DNA from: a virus
Virus record (IMG/VR): IMGVR_UViG_3300007513_000984
Coordinates: 25,670 to 89,669 of that record
DNA: 64,000 nt
Direction: 5' to 3' (one strand)
Every line of letters begins with the position of its first letter. The first letter of the stretch is position 1. The position numbers and the translations under genes are program-made. The notes beneath the pieces were generated by a model, which saw only the letters and a program-made list of their open reading frames with translations, ran no database searches and was not told the origin of the DNA. Below are positions 8,401-17,353 of this stretch, one piece after another.

Positions 8401-11385
8401 AAATCTACTATTTGATAATGAGTTGTTTTCTGTTTGTAATTTAAAGTTATTAACAAAGCCACCTAGTTTTGAACCCAACTTAAATGAATAATTGTCTTTG
8501 TCTGCGATTACTAAATCAGTATCAATGTCTTCATTTTTATTTGAGTATTCTATAATGTTTTTCATCTCAGTACGATAATCGTACATAACTTGAAATGGTT
8601 TTGTTAATAACATTAATATAAATTCAGCAAAAGCAAATTCACTACTTCTTGTCCATGCAAGTTCAACTGGAGAGTTATCTCCATATTCCCATACTTGGTC
8701 CATCAACGCAATCTCGGCCGAAGTTATTGAGTTACCGAAAAATAAAGAATTAGGAGTTTTTAAATTTCCTAAAGCATCAACTGGATTAGGAATAGTTAAT
8801 GATTCTTGATTTATAAGATTATCCCACCAATCTGATGACGTGTAACCTAATGTACCATATTTTGTATCGAAACCTGCAGGCTTTTGTGAATATTTTAGTA
8901 CTTTCCATGGCTCTTGTGTTGGTCTATCTGTGCCATACGTGTGTATTAATTGTCCTCTCCAATAACCACTTGTGTTCTCGTCTTTTGCTCTGTAATTCCA
9001 AGTCTTATAATCATTTGCATCAAAATCATCATTGTTTAGATTGTCAATGTTATTACGCATCATCCATTTCTTAAAGAACGGATACATAATATATTTCTTT
9101 TCGGCATTCGTATAATCACTGGAAGCACTATCGTATATTCCATAATTCATGCTATCAACTTTAGAACTTGTATTGTCTGTTAAATTATTAAATATTAAAG
9201 TTTCAAATGCAAGGAGTATATTGTCAACTCTTGTTCCATATGCTGGAATTAATGAGCCATCGTGGCCTCTAATAAAGTTTACTGAACTACTGTAATTCGC
9301 ATCTGTGATTGATTGTGGTTGATATGCTGGAGCAATATCCAACTTAGTTGCACTTGGTGGTATATAAGTTTCTTTTATGTTACTATAATGTCTAACAGTT
9401 ATTACATCACCTGTTGACCTCGCTGTTGTAAAGTTTATTTCTGTTGCACCAGAAGATAATGTATAATCTACATTTAATCTTTGAACAACATTGTCTAAAA
9501 TAACAGTTATGTCCTTATCATTTAATATTGAGTTAGTAAACGTTGGCATAACTTGTTCAGTTGCGCCATCAATAACAGAGACAGCAAGTGACTGATAGTG
9601 GGCATTTGCTTCACCAAAGTTCACCATATTACTGTCTCTAAAGATACTTACACTCTTATGTTTTCCAAGAGAAATAGTAGTAATTGCTTCTTCTAGTATC
9701 TCTAAATCTGTCTTGCTTTCACTTGAAGTTGAATCTATAATAGATTGAACTGTTGTGAGTAATTTATTTTTATAACCATTATATGCACCTGATAAGAATT
9801 CGGTTGCTTTAATTGGATTATAATCTTCTCGTGTTAATGCAAAGTATGCCTCTTTAATATCTATTGAGTTTCTAATAAGAACACTACCTTTATCAGCAAA
9901 TCTTAATTTAGCATCATTGGCATCACTTCCAACACTAGTCGTTCTATAATTGTTGGCCGCATTTGCACTTCCTGTTAAACCCGATACAGTTTCAATTATA
10001 CGAACACAGTGTTCATAAACAAGAGAATATGGCATTTCTGTATTATAATATGTTGTGTTATCTACATTATATTCTAATGATGGATTAAGTCTTTGAAACA
10101 CTGTTTGTCCATCAAAAACTACTGGAGTATCAGTACAGTAATCTACATATATGTTTCCAGAAACTGCTTCTGTTAATATGATTTTCTTTGTAGTAGTGTT
10201 GTATACATAATTTCCTATTTGCTTATCACCATCTACATATAAATCTATTCCGTTTGCGTTCTTTGGTGATTGAAGTAGTTCGATTTCTGAAATTGATATT
10301 TTATCACCTATTTCTTGTCTTAGATTTCGATAGTCAAATGTTGAAGTTATCATCAACTTTTTATAATCTGTATTATATTTGTATGCTGATGATTCATCTA
10401 AGTCAATATTAAATACAAATTCACTCTGGTAGTCGCCTGCTTTTAGTTTAGGTTTAAATCCTAATTCTGTGTCTGTTGTATAATTAGCACCAATTACGTA
10501 ATGAAATATGTTTATATCTTTTACATATGTGTTATCTGAATTGTATGATTTGAATGTTGGTATTTCTCCTTCTTTAGCCCATGCAGTACCAGTTCCAACA
10601 GGACCAGGTATTACTGCTGTAAATGTATCGCCAACTGCGTAAGTAGGCAATGGATTAATTGAATGGGTTCCTGCTATACTATTCCATTCGTTGTTCGTTG
10701 TTGTTCCGAGAGATGATATTATATATTCTGTACCAACTACAAATGCTCCTGCAGTTACATCTACACCAACTGCGACTGCCTTATCACTCAACTCAATATC
10801 TTTGTCGAATTCAATAATTGGTCTTAGTGCTTGTGATATTTTTGTAAAGTTTGAATCTGTAATTAGTGATTTGATATCATCATAATGATACCAAGAGTTA
10901 TTACTTCCCCACCATGAACCTACACCTTTGTCTATTGTGACATAATGTTTGTTGATTGAGCCAGTAATTGAAGCATCAAATCCAGGAGATACCCAATAGT
11001 ACATACTGAAGTTAACAAATTTGTCTAAGTCTATTGGTAGAGAAACAGTGTCTAAAGTACTTTTAAATAATCGTCTATGGTCATTTGTTAATGCACCTTT
11101 ATTATAAGTCGCATTCAGTAGGTCGTCATAGTATATGCTGTCAGTTGCATCTCTGTTTGTGAATGTTGGTTCTAAACCGTAATTATCTCTTGCATATGAT
11201 TCTGATGGAAAAGAAAGATATATATCACTAGTTTTGTATATTCCTTTTTCTTTTCTACCAACAAACGCTTTTGTTTTCTCCATCTCACCAGAAGAGAAGG
11301 CGCGGTCAAGTGTTGTGTCAAATATTGTTTCTAACTCGCTATTCTTCAGGTGCCCTGGTAAAAAGTCATAAATCTTCTTTGCCAT
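2470..11385 (-). CDS. Giant baseplate/tail structural protein (2971 aa)
   Basis: This 2971-residue protein follows gp6 with a one-base gap, in the place where T4 carries gp7, gp8 and gp10. The N-terminus (KKIYDFLPGHLKNSELETIF) and many YYWV/WYHYDD aromatic clusters mark the large structural protein of marine T4-likes. Roughly residues 1700-2150 hold tandem beta repeats of about 80-90 residues with a pattern like SELGITAGTY / ADMGMTAGTY and alternating INT..EVVAS..NQLVLT strands, resembling flagellin-hook IN repeats. The C-terminus carries EYVREAKPYHAKIREI. No catalytic motif is visible. A wedge or peripheral baseplate/fibre-anchor role is inference from position and size. Confidence 0.7.
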   Translation of the reverse strand: MAKKIYDFLPGHLKNSELETIFDTTLDRAFSSGEMEKTKAFVGRKEKGIYKTSDIYLSFPSESYARDNYGLEPTFTNRDATDSIYYDDLLNATYNKGALTNDHRRLFKSTLDTVSLPIDLDKFVNFSMYYWVSPGFDASITGSINKHYVTIDKGVGSWWGSNNSWYHYDDIKSLITDSNFTKISQALRPIIEFDKDIELSDKAVAVGVDVTAGAFVVGTEYIISSLGTTTNNEWNSIAGTHSINPLPTYAVGDTFTAVIPGPVGTGTAWAKEGEIPTFKSYNSDNTYVKDINIFHYVIGANYTTDTELGFKPKLKAGDYQSEFVFNIDLDESSAYKYNTDYKKLMITSTFDYRNLRQEIGDKISISEIELLQSPKNANGIDLYVDGDKQIGNYVYNTTTKKIILTEAVSGNIYVDYCTDTPVVFDGQTVFQRLNPSLEYNVDNTTYYNTEMPYSLVYEHCVRIIETVSGLTGSANAANNYRTTSVGSDANDAKLRFADKGSVLIRNSIDIKEAYFALTREDYNPIKATEFLSGAYNGYKNKLLTTVQSIIDSTSSESKTDLEILEEAITTISLGKHKSVSIFRDSNMVNFGEANAHYQSLAVSVIDGATEQVMPTFTNSILNDKDITVILDNVVQRLNVDYTLSSGATEINFTTARSTGDVITVRHYSNIKETYIPPSATKLDIAPAYQPQSITDANYSSSVNFIRGHDGSLIPAYGTRVDNILLAFETLIFNNLTDNTSSKVDSMNYGIYDSASSDYTNAEKKYIMYPFFKKWMMRNNIDNLNNDDFDANDYKTWNYRAKDENTSGYWRGQLIHTYGTDRPTQEPWKVLKYSQKPAGFDTKYGTLGYTSSDWWDNLINQESLTIPNPVDALGNLKTPNSLFFGNSITSAEIALMDQVWEYGDNSPVELAWTRSSEFAFAEFILMLLTKPFQVMYDYRTEMKNIIEYSNKNEDIDTDLVIADKDNYSFKLGSKLGGFVNNFKLQTENNSLSNSRFTELPEDNFDLFVHAGVPNRSEFFSAIVLEKVSLDVKHPTYSFADISTYIKGDIVLNLNDGKYYKRKVSSLTTNEQSPPSGTFFDYSGWTLVSQPKTNKFGFRVHGYDEINPTFYSMGWDKASGEKAFSTSGDKLTLQQWQPGEYYRMDSYILWNDTPYVCLTNHTSTSIFDDNIKDWKSVTEWPRVNKVQAVGYKELVDDTVKNYNYGDILESVDDVAHLILGYQHYLKLVGWEFTDSGEFGDVIDWENLLYKFLEWQSEIHEIGDFITLTPLLTGGSFDATYGVASATTETFKNYYRVIDSAGRLIPNSELSFRTDGSKLIFKSTVPIYGMKMDIRDIEHAFVVDRTDSYGDIIYDPHTHTRNLRMQIDCNRTIDWDGTMAVDGYIVNDNQLIPNFDTMIEDTRYYRDTLVDQGLSVINKLKSNHYGYTTRAYLTNHGVERESQLEFYKGFLSHKGTNSSIDKIVNNNSNFKNITHADVWAVKLSDYGHESNKFTMTKDITVSDMIKDPYLIDYADPTKQLLEVSDKKNIALKTTGYVDEADVNYVTSTHDSLVNLTDSTLYEGDISWIQADTDRDWDVVRLSEVAEISYVGETSDNQLYVGTANAIADEFTNKPIYLKISADEISPTIGGYYLLSANGTKTVNGTTVHEYLVFEEDFEPLIIEIDSTTTNSVFVPTNADSGVEAIGSVSNPVFSSGDSISIDGDTFTYAPSGTTSTGITILGTVVNPIISEGEQARFVVYNDAGLVENGTNTTVTFSGTVAKTTGAFSSNQGDEITIDGTSLTVDYSSTDSISQTTTATRSSTLTTGNTVVIDGTTKTVADLTVTGTVTSPVMTSTKPLTINGDTITLNNADDLAAIIIAINTGTSEVVASQSSNQLVLTTSVPQLTMTGGSLIDLGLSTTNSYTDSKLDNLATDLTTITDITATVDTNNRMTIASSGSQMIISGTALSELGITAGTYLSNSNPTQTSVVQQINAMAILGVTAEVVTGTIKISSTNHNLDIVEVTSGAMSRLGFATTTVAIDATDTIVSDLNTQVFSGSTVAATKSDYKVKITSSEKSIVTSNLSGDPLADMGMTAGTYSNTESSSPTALEFASQINTASDIEVGVSSDGRMIFTNDSVQMTFSGTSTAMLTKIGLSLIYSNVTSSANFKAMIWKSMRHTIGVNGATLTEFNTSLGLNSASKLWIDEYDSSGWAVLNYDPVGGFTIHAKQTKVIDTDLTKRLIIQDGEQSTIHQVYDPLNLKLPGTIMSKLDYIMWTDPAKYDTTTSNDIWLDERLDELWWDTDLARFYRYNDYGDANGNLDIDYVRKYWGGIVPSSTIVVKKWTKSRTLPETILTYNTKKYYDDNAGKIVTDYFYWAEDDDTTELKMLIGSGGPKNRFFPVSTSRIVISNNAKTYNSQTVSASLEYQQKPHLVKEHSDWEMLLEDSKSVIPNRFLDDLTNSISNVTILKSYAIELEASHLVDVNFAIATPTDKYGNNFMSGLTTDNIVVTTNSGTVKASYLSIDGNNLKIKKDHTMVVGDVLRVYSVEGTKNNWFTNTSKTHNNFASVINTNMSNKMLQTAYSKYAQYIDTDDILFSLGNWYIDDSYKTINSFSYLSTTREFDMIEQYENGIKSFKLKLPTHDEYYFEHEGKLQLVHRTKSALNVSFDMTTIPETGYTTYYNNAVGIQVHELMNLIRDYPNTSFINDIFFSMIKYLYTEKTYPSWLFKTSYFDLDLHNRELKQYTVYQRDSEEDVLEYVREAKPYHAKIREIKRINSTTDSMTATTTIDEKLALTLDFGNNSRYLDSTLDGGDYATSTPSSFDDIADGEYEQGQFLRNRFTPTAEEGGFDTGLVDSKALETSIVRLQTYTGDITGGIGSETVDKTEFYVYDMYGRGYNIGVKSSGTISSFDGTTLEVNNASLFDTASKNNKKLIAVQKAGTSDVEFMMYNKKASTSLTISNRVLYTGLGHSFANNDLVYVLETPLQLVLQDLV

Positions 11386-11386
11386 G

Positions 11387-14300
11387 TTATTCGCCCACTA
11401 ATTCAGATTGTGCCAATTGTGTAATTATTTTTACATCGTTTGATGTTGTCACTGCCATAAACACTTCGTTTAAGGCACATGAGATGCTTAATAAGTTTGT
11501 AAATTCATTTGAAGAATATTTTGGTGTAATTACTACACTTGAAATATAATCTCCTAGTTCTTTATGTAAGTATGCCGCAAGTTCTGAGAAGTAGAATGTA
11601 GCACCGAAGTCCCAGTTATCAATTGCAAAATATTCATTTACTTTTTTAGATACTTCTGTTTTTATTTCACTATCAGTATAACCTACACCTAATCTTTTAA
11701 TAACTTTAAATATTGCTTGATTCTCGTCTTCAGCATATGAACCGAACAAGTATTTAAACTCTACTGGAATATAAGCAACGTGGTCAGCGATGGCTGCCTT
11801 AGGCTCAATTGTGTCCATTATTTTTGATAATTCAAAGTTATTAGGAGCAACTGGCATAGAAGTTGTAAAGTTGTTTGCTATCCATTTTTCTACGTTTCTT
11901 ACGTAATCTGAAGTTAATACATACATGTCAACAATGTTACTTGTACTAGGGTCTATTCGTTTGTCTACATCTGCATAATGTTCCCATCTGAAACTTGCAA
12001 AGTTATCTTCAACGAAAGTTATTCCTTCTTTTACTGAGTAAGTAACTGTGTTATATACTATATCATCACCACCTGCACTTGTATATGTGAAACTTGAATT
12101 CCAAACACCACCTATACGTTTATACCATGTACTATTTGTTGAGTTAAACCACAATGTAGCAGTTGATGGTACTGATTCATCTGGGACTGTTGGTCCAGAA
12201 TCTTGTGCGGCCGCTATTGCAACCTTTGATGCTCTTTCGTATGTTATGTTATTTTCTATATAACTTTCTAATACAATCTTCTGACTAGCAGTAATATCCA
12301 GAATACTATATGGATGGTCATCAACATTTGATGCGAATAGTTTAACTTTTGTATTATCTTTATAACCAGCACCTGTCAAGTAATCATCATATACATATGA
12401 TGCCATAGACTTATATATTGCTGTTGTTGTATTTGTTTGTGTTGCTAAATCAAATGATGCTTTAACTCTCACTGAGTAATCTGCAATATCAGTTAATGTT
12501 GTCGGCGTACCAACAAACACGTCAATTAGGTCGCCAACTGAAATTGCATATGTCCAGAAAATAACTTTATATGTATTGCCTGAAGTATTTGTAACTGTAG
12601 TGTGGGCGGCATCAATAAATGCTCCAGTTTCCGTTCTAAGTAGTATATTACTAGTTGTAAGTGCAGTTGCACTTGTTATTGAGAATTCTCCATAAGCATA
12701 CTGTTTGAAATCTATGTCATCGTCAAGTGTGTTGATTTGGAATGTTGTTTGCCAAGGTAACACAAATGTATATTCTGATATTCCTGATGCATAAGTTACT
12801 ACCATATCATTTTGTTCTGCGGCATCAGAGTTGTCTCTAAAAACCCAATTGCTAGTTGCAGAAGCCGTGTTAAAATAATCTAAAGATATTTTTCCTTTAA
12901 AGCCAAAAGTAGTAAGGTCACTAGTACTGATAGTTGTAAAAGAACTGTCTGCGTTTGCTAAAGTTTTTATATCTCCAGGTTCACCTTCATAATTTATAGT
13001 AATATTTGTCAGAGAAGTATTAGTTTCTGAAGATGCTGTAACTGGACTGTCTAATCCTATAGTACTGGATAAGGACGTTATTGTTGACAAGTCATCAATT
13101 CTTAATTGAAGTTTGTCTATGCCGTCTCCTAAATCTGTAGCATCGCCAATAATTTTACCTGATGCTGACGTTGGCGCAATTATGTGTGATGCTAGTAATG
13201 GATATTCTAATCCATCTGGCGATATCAAAGAATGAGTATATGCTGTGCCTGAAACTCCAACTGCTGAATTTTCTGCAAACTCATATGATTCTCTTGCTCC
13301 AGTGTATTGAAACTCAGCATCAAATTCTGCACCAACTGTATTATATACTGATGAGTTCGTTACTGGTGCTTGTCCTACAGTAATTGCGTCACCTGTTGTG
13401 GTACCAAAACCAGAACTAGTTCCACCAGTTGTTAGATAGTTTAGATATATTGCATCTCTCGTTGATAAGTTAGTTTCATTATCAATTACGTCTGTGGTGT
13501 TACCATAGAAGAACTTGACTTGGTCTCTACTTTCAAATGCTATTTTTTTACCTGTGAATGTTGCTACATATTCTGATTCATTGTCTCTAATACCAGAACT
13601 GTAGTTAAACACTACATGGCATTCTGTTGGAGTTCCTGATATCGTATGTAATTGCCATTCCCATAAATTTGTTTCACCTGTTTTTATTGCATATTTTATT
13701 GTAAATGTTTCTTCACTAACACTATCGACTTTAGTTTTTATTGATGTTATTTCTGCTTCTGTAAATTTAGTTCTCAATCCTCTTACTACGTTTACAATAG
13801 TTCCATTTTCTTGGATTGCTTTGTTTAGTGTATAAGTAGTTCCTGAGACTTCCATAACTTTTGCCCATGTGGTTTTTCCTGATGCTGATAATAATTCAAA
13901 AATATCACCTTCATTTACAACGTTTGCAACTGTTGGTGCTAAAATCTTCATCTGATTACTAGTATCGTATGTATAGTTCCTTGCTAAAGGAACTAAAATA
14001 CTAACATCTCCTCTATATTTGTGAAAAAAGGAATTTAAAAAACTTGGATGTTTTATTGCTTTAGTAAGTTCGTTTCTTATAAAGTTATCACTGTTACCTT
14101 GTAATTTATTATAACTTAATGGAATCTTTATGGTTTCATCTTCGACAAATAATGAGCCGTCTGAACCAGTAACACTTAAGTTTGAGTGATGTCCGAGAAC
14201 ATCATCCATCTCATAAAAACGAGAGTTGCCTGCAAAAGAAGTATTTACCGATTTAACTTTTCTAACAATATTAGTTCCAAGAGATAATGGATATACGTTA

Positions 14301-15613
14301 TAATCTTGTGCATTGACCATTCTATCTTGTGAGTAGTAACTTCTTGGAGCAGTTCTGCGTATACTTCCGTAAGTTTCGCCAGAATAGTTCTCAGTGAAAT
14401 CTATAGTACTTGTTAGTGTTAAAGTTAATCTATATGTTCTGTTGTCACTTCCTGTATATGGAATTGTTATGACTTGATTTGTAATATCATTTGCGTTTAC
14501 AGTAAAGTTTTCATTGTCTACTGTTCTGTACCATGTTCTATATACACCAGTTGCGGCATTACCAAACACACCATCTGGATATTGTAGTTCAATTCCGTTG
14601 TTCTCTATTGAGTTGACACTTACAAGGTCTCCAGAGCCAGTTCGTAAAGCATTATAAATTGCAGTTTCACGTGTATCATTATCTACTTTTACTACACTTG
14701 AAGCGTAGTCTCTTTGTGAATCTAGTTTTTGTATCCATACATCAGAGTTTGATATATTAATATCTCTAATCGATTGTGTTCTGTTTGAGATTGTTGTAGT
14801 GTAATTTTCATCTTTAGAATTTAATACTCCAGCAACTGCAAAGACAAAGAAGCCTGTTCTGTCACTAGCAGAGCCCAGATTATCATTACGATTTATAATT
14901 GTAAAATTGTTGCTTAGATTTGGTTCATCTTCATAAATCGTTGAAGATGCCACATCAATCTTTACACGAACCGCTTCGAAGTCTCTAGTTTTTCCACCTA
15001 CATTAGGAGAAAATGGATAGTTTATATTTTTTGAATTTGCATCTTCGTTAATTTCATACAAAGAATGTTCTACATCTGCGATTGTTAATTTAGATGTAGG
15101 ATTTTGAATTTTGGTAGTTCCAGAGAAAGAAGAATTTAAGATACTGATAAAGTTTTCATACCAGTCTATATTGTTGCTGTCGTTCCAATTAATAACTTTT
15201 CCAGCAAGAGTGACTCCTTCATTGTCTAATACATCTTCGGTAGTTGTGACACTTGAAATCTTCATAAAGCCCTTTGCGTTAATTGGGCGTGTCTTATTAT
15301 ATCCTAAAGTTTTAGCCATCTGAAGAATACTTGCTCTACGTTCAGCAGTATCCATAAAGTTTTCTCTAGTGTTCATGTCTAGTCTAAATGCTAAACTGTG
15401 TCCTAGATATGCAACTAAATCTAAAATTGCAATGAATTCTGAACTTGCTATAAAGTCATTGAATTTGTCGGGATAGGTCTTTGATGTGTATTCTAGTAAG
15501 GCCGCTCTAATCGTATCAAAGTCATATGCCTTAAGACTAACGTTAGTGAAAGCAGTATAAACTGTTGTCCAACTCTCACTTGCGAATAAATTGTCTGTAC
15601 GTTCTTGGCTCAT
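11387..15613 (-). CDS. gp6: Baseplate wedge protein gp6, with large insertion
   Basis: gp6 forms the wedge dimers of the T4 baseplate. The N-terminus (SLKAYDFDTIRAALLEYTSK, then IAILDLVAYLGHSLAFRLDMN.REN) is the typical gp6 start. The last 300 residues (FELSKIMDTIEPKAAIADHV...YLFGSY...IDNWDFGATFYFSELAAYLH) match the conserved gp6 C-terminal part. At 1408 residues it is about twice the T4 protein. The excess lies in the middle and includes a module at about residues 896-1036 that is also found in the fibre protein at 42069-45914. The gene lies directly between gp25 (13-bp gap) and the giant gene, as expected for a wedge operon. Start is ATG at 15613. Confidence 0.92.
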   Translation of the reverse strand: MSQERTDNLFASESWTTVYTAFTNVSLKAYDFDTIRAALLEYTSKTYPDKFNDFIASSEFIAILDLVAYLGHSLAFRLDMNTRENFMDTAERRASILQMAKTLGYNKTRPINAKGFMKISSVTTTEDVLDNEGVTLAGKVINWNDSNNIDWYENFISILNSSFSGTTKIQNPTSKLTIADVEHSLYEINEDANSKNINYPFSPNVGGKTRDFEAVRVKIDVASSTIYEDEPNLSNNFTIINRNDNLGSASDRTGFFVFAVAGVLNSKDENYTTTISNRTQSIRDINISNSDVWIQKLDSQRDYASSVVKVDNDTRETAIYNALRTGSGDLVSVNSIENNGIELQYPDGVFGNAATGVYRTWYRTVDNENFTVNANDITNQVITIPYTGSDNRTYRLTLTLTSTIDFTENYSGETYGSIRRTAPRSYYSQDRMVNAQDYNVYPLSLGTNIVRKVKSVNTSFAGNSRFYEMDDVLGHHSNLSVTGSDGSLFVEDETIKIPLSYNKLQGNSDNFIRNELTKAIKHPSFLNSFFHKYRGDVSILVPLARNYTYDTSNQMKILAPTVANVVNEGDIFELLSASGKTTWAKVMEVSGTTYTLNKAIQENGTIVNVVRGLRTKFTEAEITSIKTKVDSVSEETFTIKYAIKTGETNLWEWQLHTISGTPTECHVVFNYSSGIRDNESEYVATFTGKKIAFESRDQVKFFYGNTTDVIDNETNLSTRDAIYLNYLTTGGTSSGFGTTTGDAITVGQAPVTNSSVYNTVGAEFDAEFQYTGARESYEFAENSAVGVSGTAYTHSLISPDGLEYPLLASHIIAPTSASGKIIGDATDLGDGIDKLQLRIDDLSTITSLSSTIGLDSPVTASSETNTSLTNITINYEGEPGDIKTLANADSSFTTISTSDLTTFGFKGKISLDYFNTASATSNWVFRDNSDAAEQNDMVVTYASGISEYTFVLPWQTTFQINTLDDDIDFKQYAYGEFSITSATALTTSNILLRTETGAFIDAAHTTVTNTSGNTYKVIFWTYAISVGDLIDVFVGTPTTLTDIADYSVRVKASFDLATQTNTTTAIYKSMASYVYDDYLTGAGYKDNTKVKLFASNVDDHPYSILDITASQKIVLESYIENNITYERASKVAIAAAQDSGPTVPDESVPSTATLWFNSTNSTWYKRIGGVWNSSFTYTSAGGDDIVYNTVTYSVKEGITFVEDNFASFRWEHYADVDKRIDPSTSNIVDMYVLTSDYVRNVEKWIANNFTTSMPVAPNNFELSKIMDTIEPKAAIADHVAYIPVEFKYLFGSYAEDENQAIFKVIKRLGVGYTDSEIKTEVSKKVNEYFAIDNWDFGATFYFSELAAYLHKELGDYISSVVITPKYSSNEFTNLLSISCALNEVFMAVTTSNDVKIITQLAQSELVGE

Positions 15614-15626
15614 AATATTCTCTCTG

Positions 15627-15983
15627 TTATTCTCTTGCTAAGTCTATACTCAACTCTATTGGCTCATTTGATGGCAATATTTTAAGTCGTAACATAGCAT
15701 TTACTGTGTGGTCCGAGTCAGTAATGTCTACGCTAACAAAACTACATCTCGGGTCATCATTTATAATGTCTGTTAAATCTTCTTCAATCAACTCAGTTGT
15801 TTCTTCAGTTAGCGGCTCAAACATCATATCGTGAATAATTGACCCATAAGTAGGCAACATCACTCGTTCGCCTTTTCGGGTCATGATATGATTCATAAGG
15901 TCCTCAATCACCAAGTCCTTATCATGCAACTCGTGATTTATCGCATTTGTATTTTTGGTACTAAAACCTGTGAATAGTGGCAT
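15627..15983 (-). CDS. gp25: Baseplate wedge protein gp25
   Basis: This 118-residue member of the GPW/gp25 family has a length close to T4 gp25 (132). The family signature RKGERVMLPTYGSIIHDMMFEPL lies near residues 36-58, followed by the acidic helix TEETTELIEEDLTDII and a final beta hairpin. gp25 joins gp6 and gp53 in the wedge core and starts sheath polymerisation in T4. It leads the run gp25-gp6-giant and has two late octamers in tandem just upstream. Confidence 0.93.
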   Translation of the reverse strand: MPLFTGFSTKNTNAINHELHDKDLVIEDLMNHIMTRKGERVMLPTYGSIIHDMMFEPLTEETTELIEEDLTDIINDDPRCSFVSVDITDSDHTVNAMLRLKILPSNEPIELSIDLARE

Positions 15984-16004
15984 AACTTTATTTTCTCTGT
16001 AGTT

Positions 16005-16024
16005 TATTTATAAATGTATTTATC
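16005..16024 (-). promoter_or_regulatory. Tandem late promoter octamers for gp25
   Basis: Two matches on the minus strand: TATAAATA at 16012-16005 (the T4 consensus) and GATAAATA at 16024-16017. They lie 22 and 34 nt upstream of gp25. Either or both may be used. Confidence 0.65.
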
Positions 16025-16049
16025 TCCTCTTAATATTCGTAGTTTTAGA

Positions 16050-16078
16050 TTGACAAATGGATGCAATTCTGTTATTAT
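16050..16078 (+). promoter_or_regulatory. Sigma70-type promoter of clpP
   Basis: TTGACA at 16050-16055, a 17-bp spacer, TATTAT at 16073-16078, with TGT just before the -10 (extended -10). The clpP start codon is 44 nt downstream of the -10. This gives the plus-strand insert its own early-type promoter inside minus-strand late genes. Confidence 0.75.
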
Positions 16079-16121
16079 AGTACTAAATAATACTATTAAT
16101 TATACTAAAGGATAATAATTT

Positions 16122-16712
16122 ATGCCAAATCTAGTACCAATGGTCGTAGACCAATCAACTAATGGAGAACGTAGTTACGATATTTTCTCTCGTTTATTAA
16201 AAGAAAGAGTCTTATTTTTGACTAATGATATCAATGACTATCAGGCAGACTTAATCTGTGCCCAGTTATTATTCTTAGAAGCAGAAAACCAAGACAAAGA
16301 TATACATTTTTACATCAATTCACCGGGTGGTGCAGTGACCTCTGGCATGGCAATTTACGATACAATGCAGTTTATTAAGTGTCCGGTAGCAACTACTGTG
16401 ATGGGTCAAGCATGTTCAATGGGTTCATTACTTGCTCAGGCTGGTGCTAAAGGAAAACGACATGTATTGCCAAACAGTCGCACTATGATACATCAACCAA
16501 GTGGTGGTGCAGGTGGACAAGCAACAGATATGAAGATTCAAGTTGATGAGATTATGAAAATGAAGAAAAGATTAACTCAAATCTATGTAACTCATAATAC
16601 TGCTGGAAAGAAATTCGATGAATTGACTGCGGCGATGGAACGTGATAATTACTTGGATGCTGAAGAAACAGTAGCATTTGGTCTAGCAGATAAAGTTATA
16701 TCAAGTCGTTAA
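16122..16712 (+). CDS. clpP: ClpP-family serine protease
   Basis: This 196-residue protein is the proteolytic chamber subunit of the Clp system and works in the cytoplasm with a host AAA+ unfoldase. The catalytic triad is visible: Ser99 in GQACSMGS, His124 in TMIHQPSGG and Asp175 in MERDNYLDA. The FYINSPGG strand near residue 65 and the length match bacterial ClpP (about 195-207 without propeptide), so it looks active. It is the only plus-strand gene among minus-strand baseplate genes and has its own promoter at 16050-16078. Its 3' end overlaps the next minus gene tail to tail by 4 bp. Marine T4-likes often carry host-derived clpP. A role in remodelling host proteins is inference. Confidence 0.93.
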   Translation: MPNLVPMVVDQSTNGERSYDIFSRLLKERVLFLTNDINDYQADLICAQLLFLEAENQDKDIHFYINSPGGAVTSGMAIYDTMQFIKCPVATTVMGQACSMGSLLAQAGAKGKRHVLPNSRTMIHQPSGGAGGQATDMKIQVDEIMKMKKRLTQIYVTHNTAGKKFDELTAAMERDNYLDAEETVAFGLADKVISSR

Positions 16713-17341
16713 AATCCCGGAACAAAACTAAACAATTTAGCAGTTTTTATTTTTTGACTTGCTAGTGTTTCGTTTACTTTTCCGTTCTCTTTTATATTCT
16801 TTTGAATTTCGTCTGTTATTGAGTACCAGTCTTGTGCATTTATAAGTGCAACAATCGAACTATTTTCTATAGTGTCAATCCCCTCATTAAAGAAATGATA
16901 CAATAATGCATCATAATGTGGTTGTGAAATTTTTACTTTAACGAATCTCTCTAATACATTACCAATATTTCTTAATTGTTTCTCTAAGATAAAATCTGCC
17001 ATTCCTTTTGTTATCTTATTGGTTGTGATATCTATTCTTGTAGACGAAACAGTAATATAACCATAATTTATCTCAGTATCAGATATTTTATAATTATATC
17101 CAACTATGTTATCTTTAACTGTGAGTGTGGGTTTATTATCTAATATAATTGCATCTTTGCTCATTGACGAGAATGTCAAATCTTTTATATCTACCATGTC
17201 TACTTTTACATGCGATAGTATATATGTAGGATTACCATTCGTATGATATCCTGTTCCCAAAAATGTACCATTCTCAGTTATAACATGCAATGGTAACTGA
17301 ATGTAATTTAGTAATGAACCTTTTCGTTTATCATATATCAT
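16709..17341 (-). CDS. GH24 lysozyme-fold protein, probably catalytically degenerate
   Basis: This 210-residue protein's C-terminal 110 residues follow the order of a phage (GH24) lysozyme. INYGYITVS sits where TIGYGHT normally is, then [14 protein letters not shown], then [20 protein letters not shown] (normally L.QNQFDALVSFAFNVG), then a final [10 protein letters not shown] in place of the RRR.AE...F tail. I see no clear catalytic Glu upstream of the YGY segment, so activity is doubtful. The N-terminal 80 residues are beta-rich and look like a small virion domain. The neighbour upstream is gp5, which in T4 carries a GH24 lysozyme domain but here lacks one. This gene may be the separated, decayed counterpart. 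Confidence 0.6.
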   Translation of the reverse strand: MIYDKRKGSLLNYIQLPLHVITENGTFLGTGYHTNGNPTYILSHVKVDMVDIKDLTFSSMSKDAIILDNKPTLTVKDNIVGYNYKISDTEINYGYITVSSTRIDITTNKITKGMADFILEKQLRNIGNVLERFVKVKISQPHYDALLYHFFNEGIDTIENSSIVALINAQDWYSITDEIQKNIKENGKVNETLASQKIKTAKLFSFVPGF

Positions 17342-17353
17342 AGTCTAATATTC

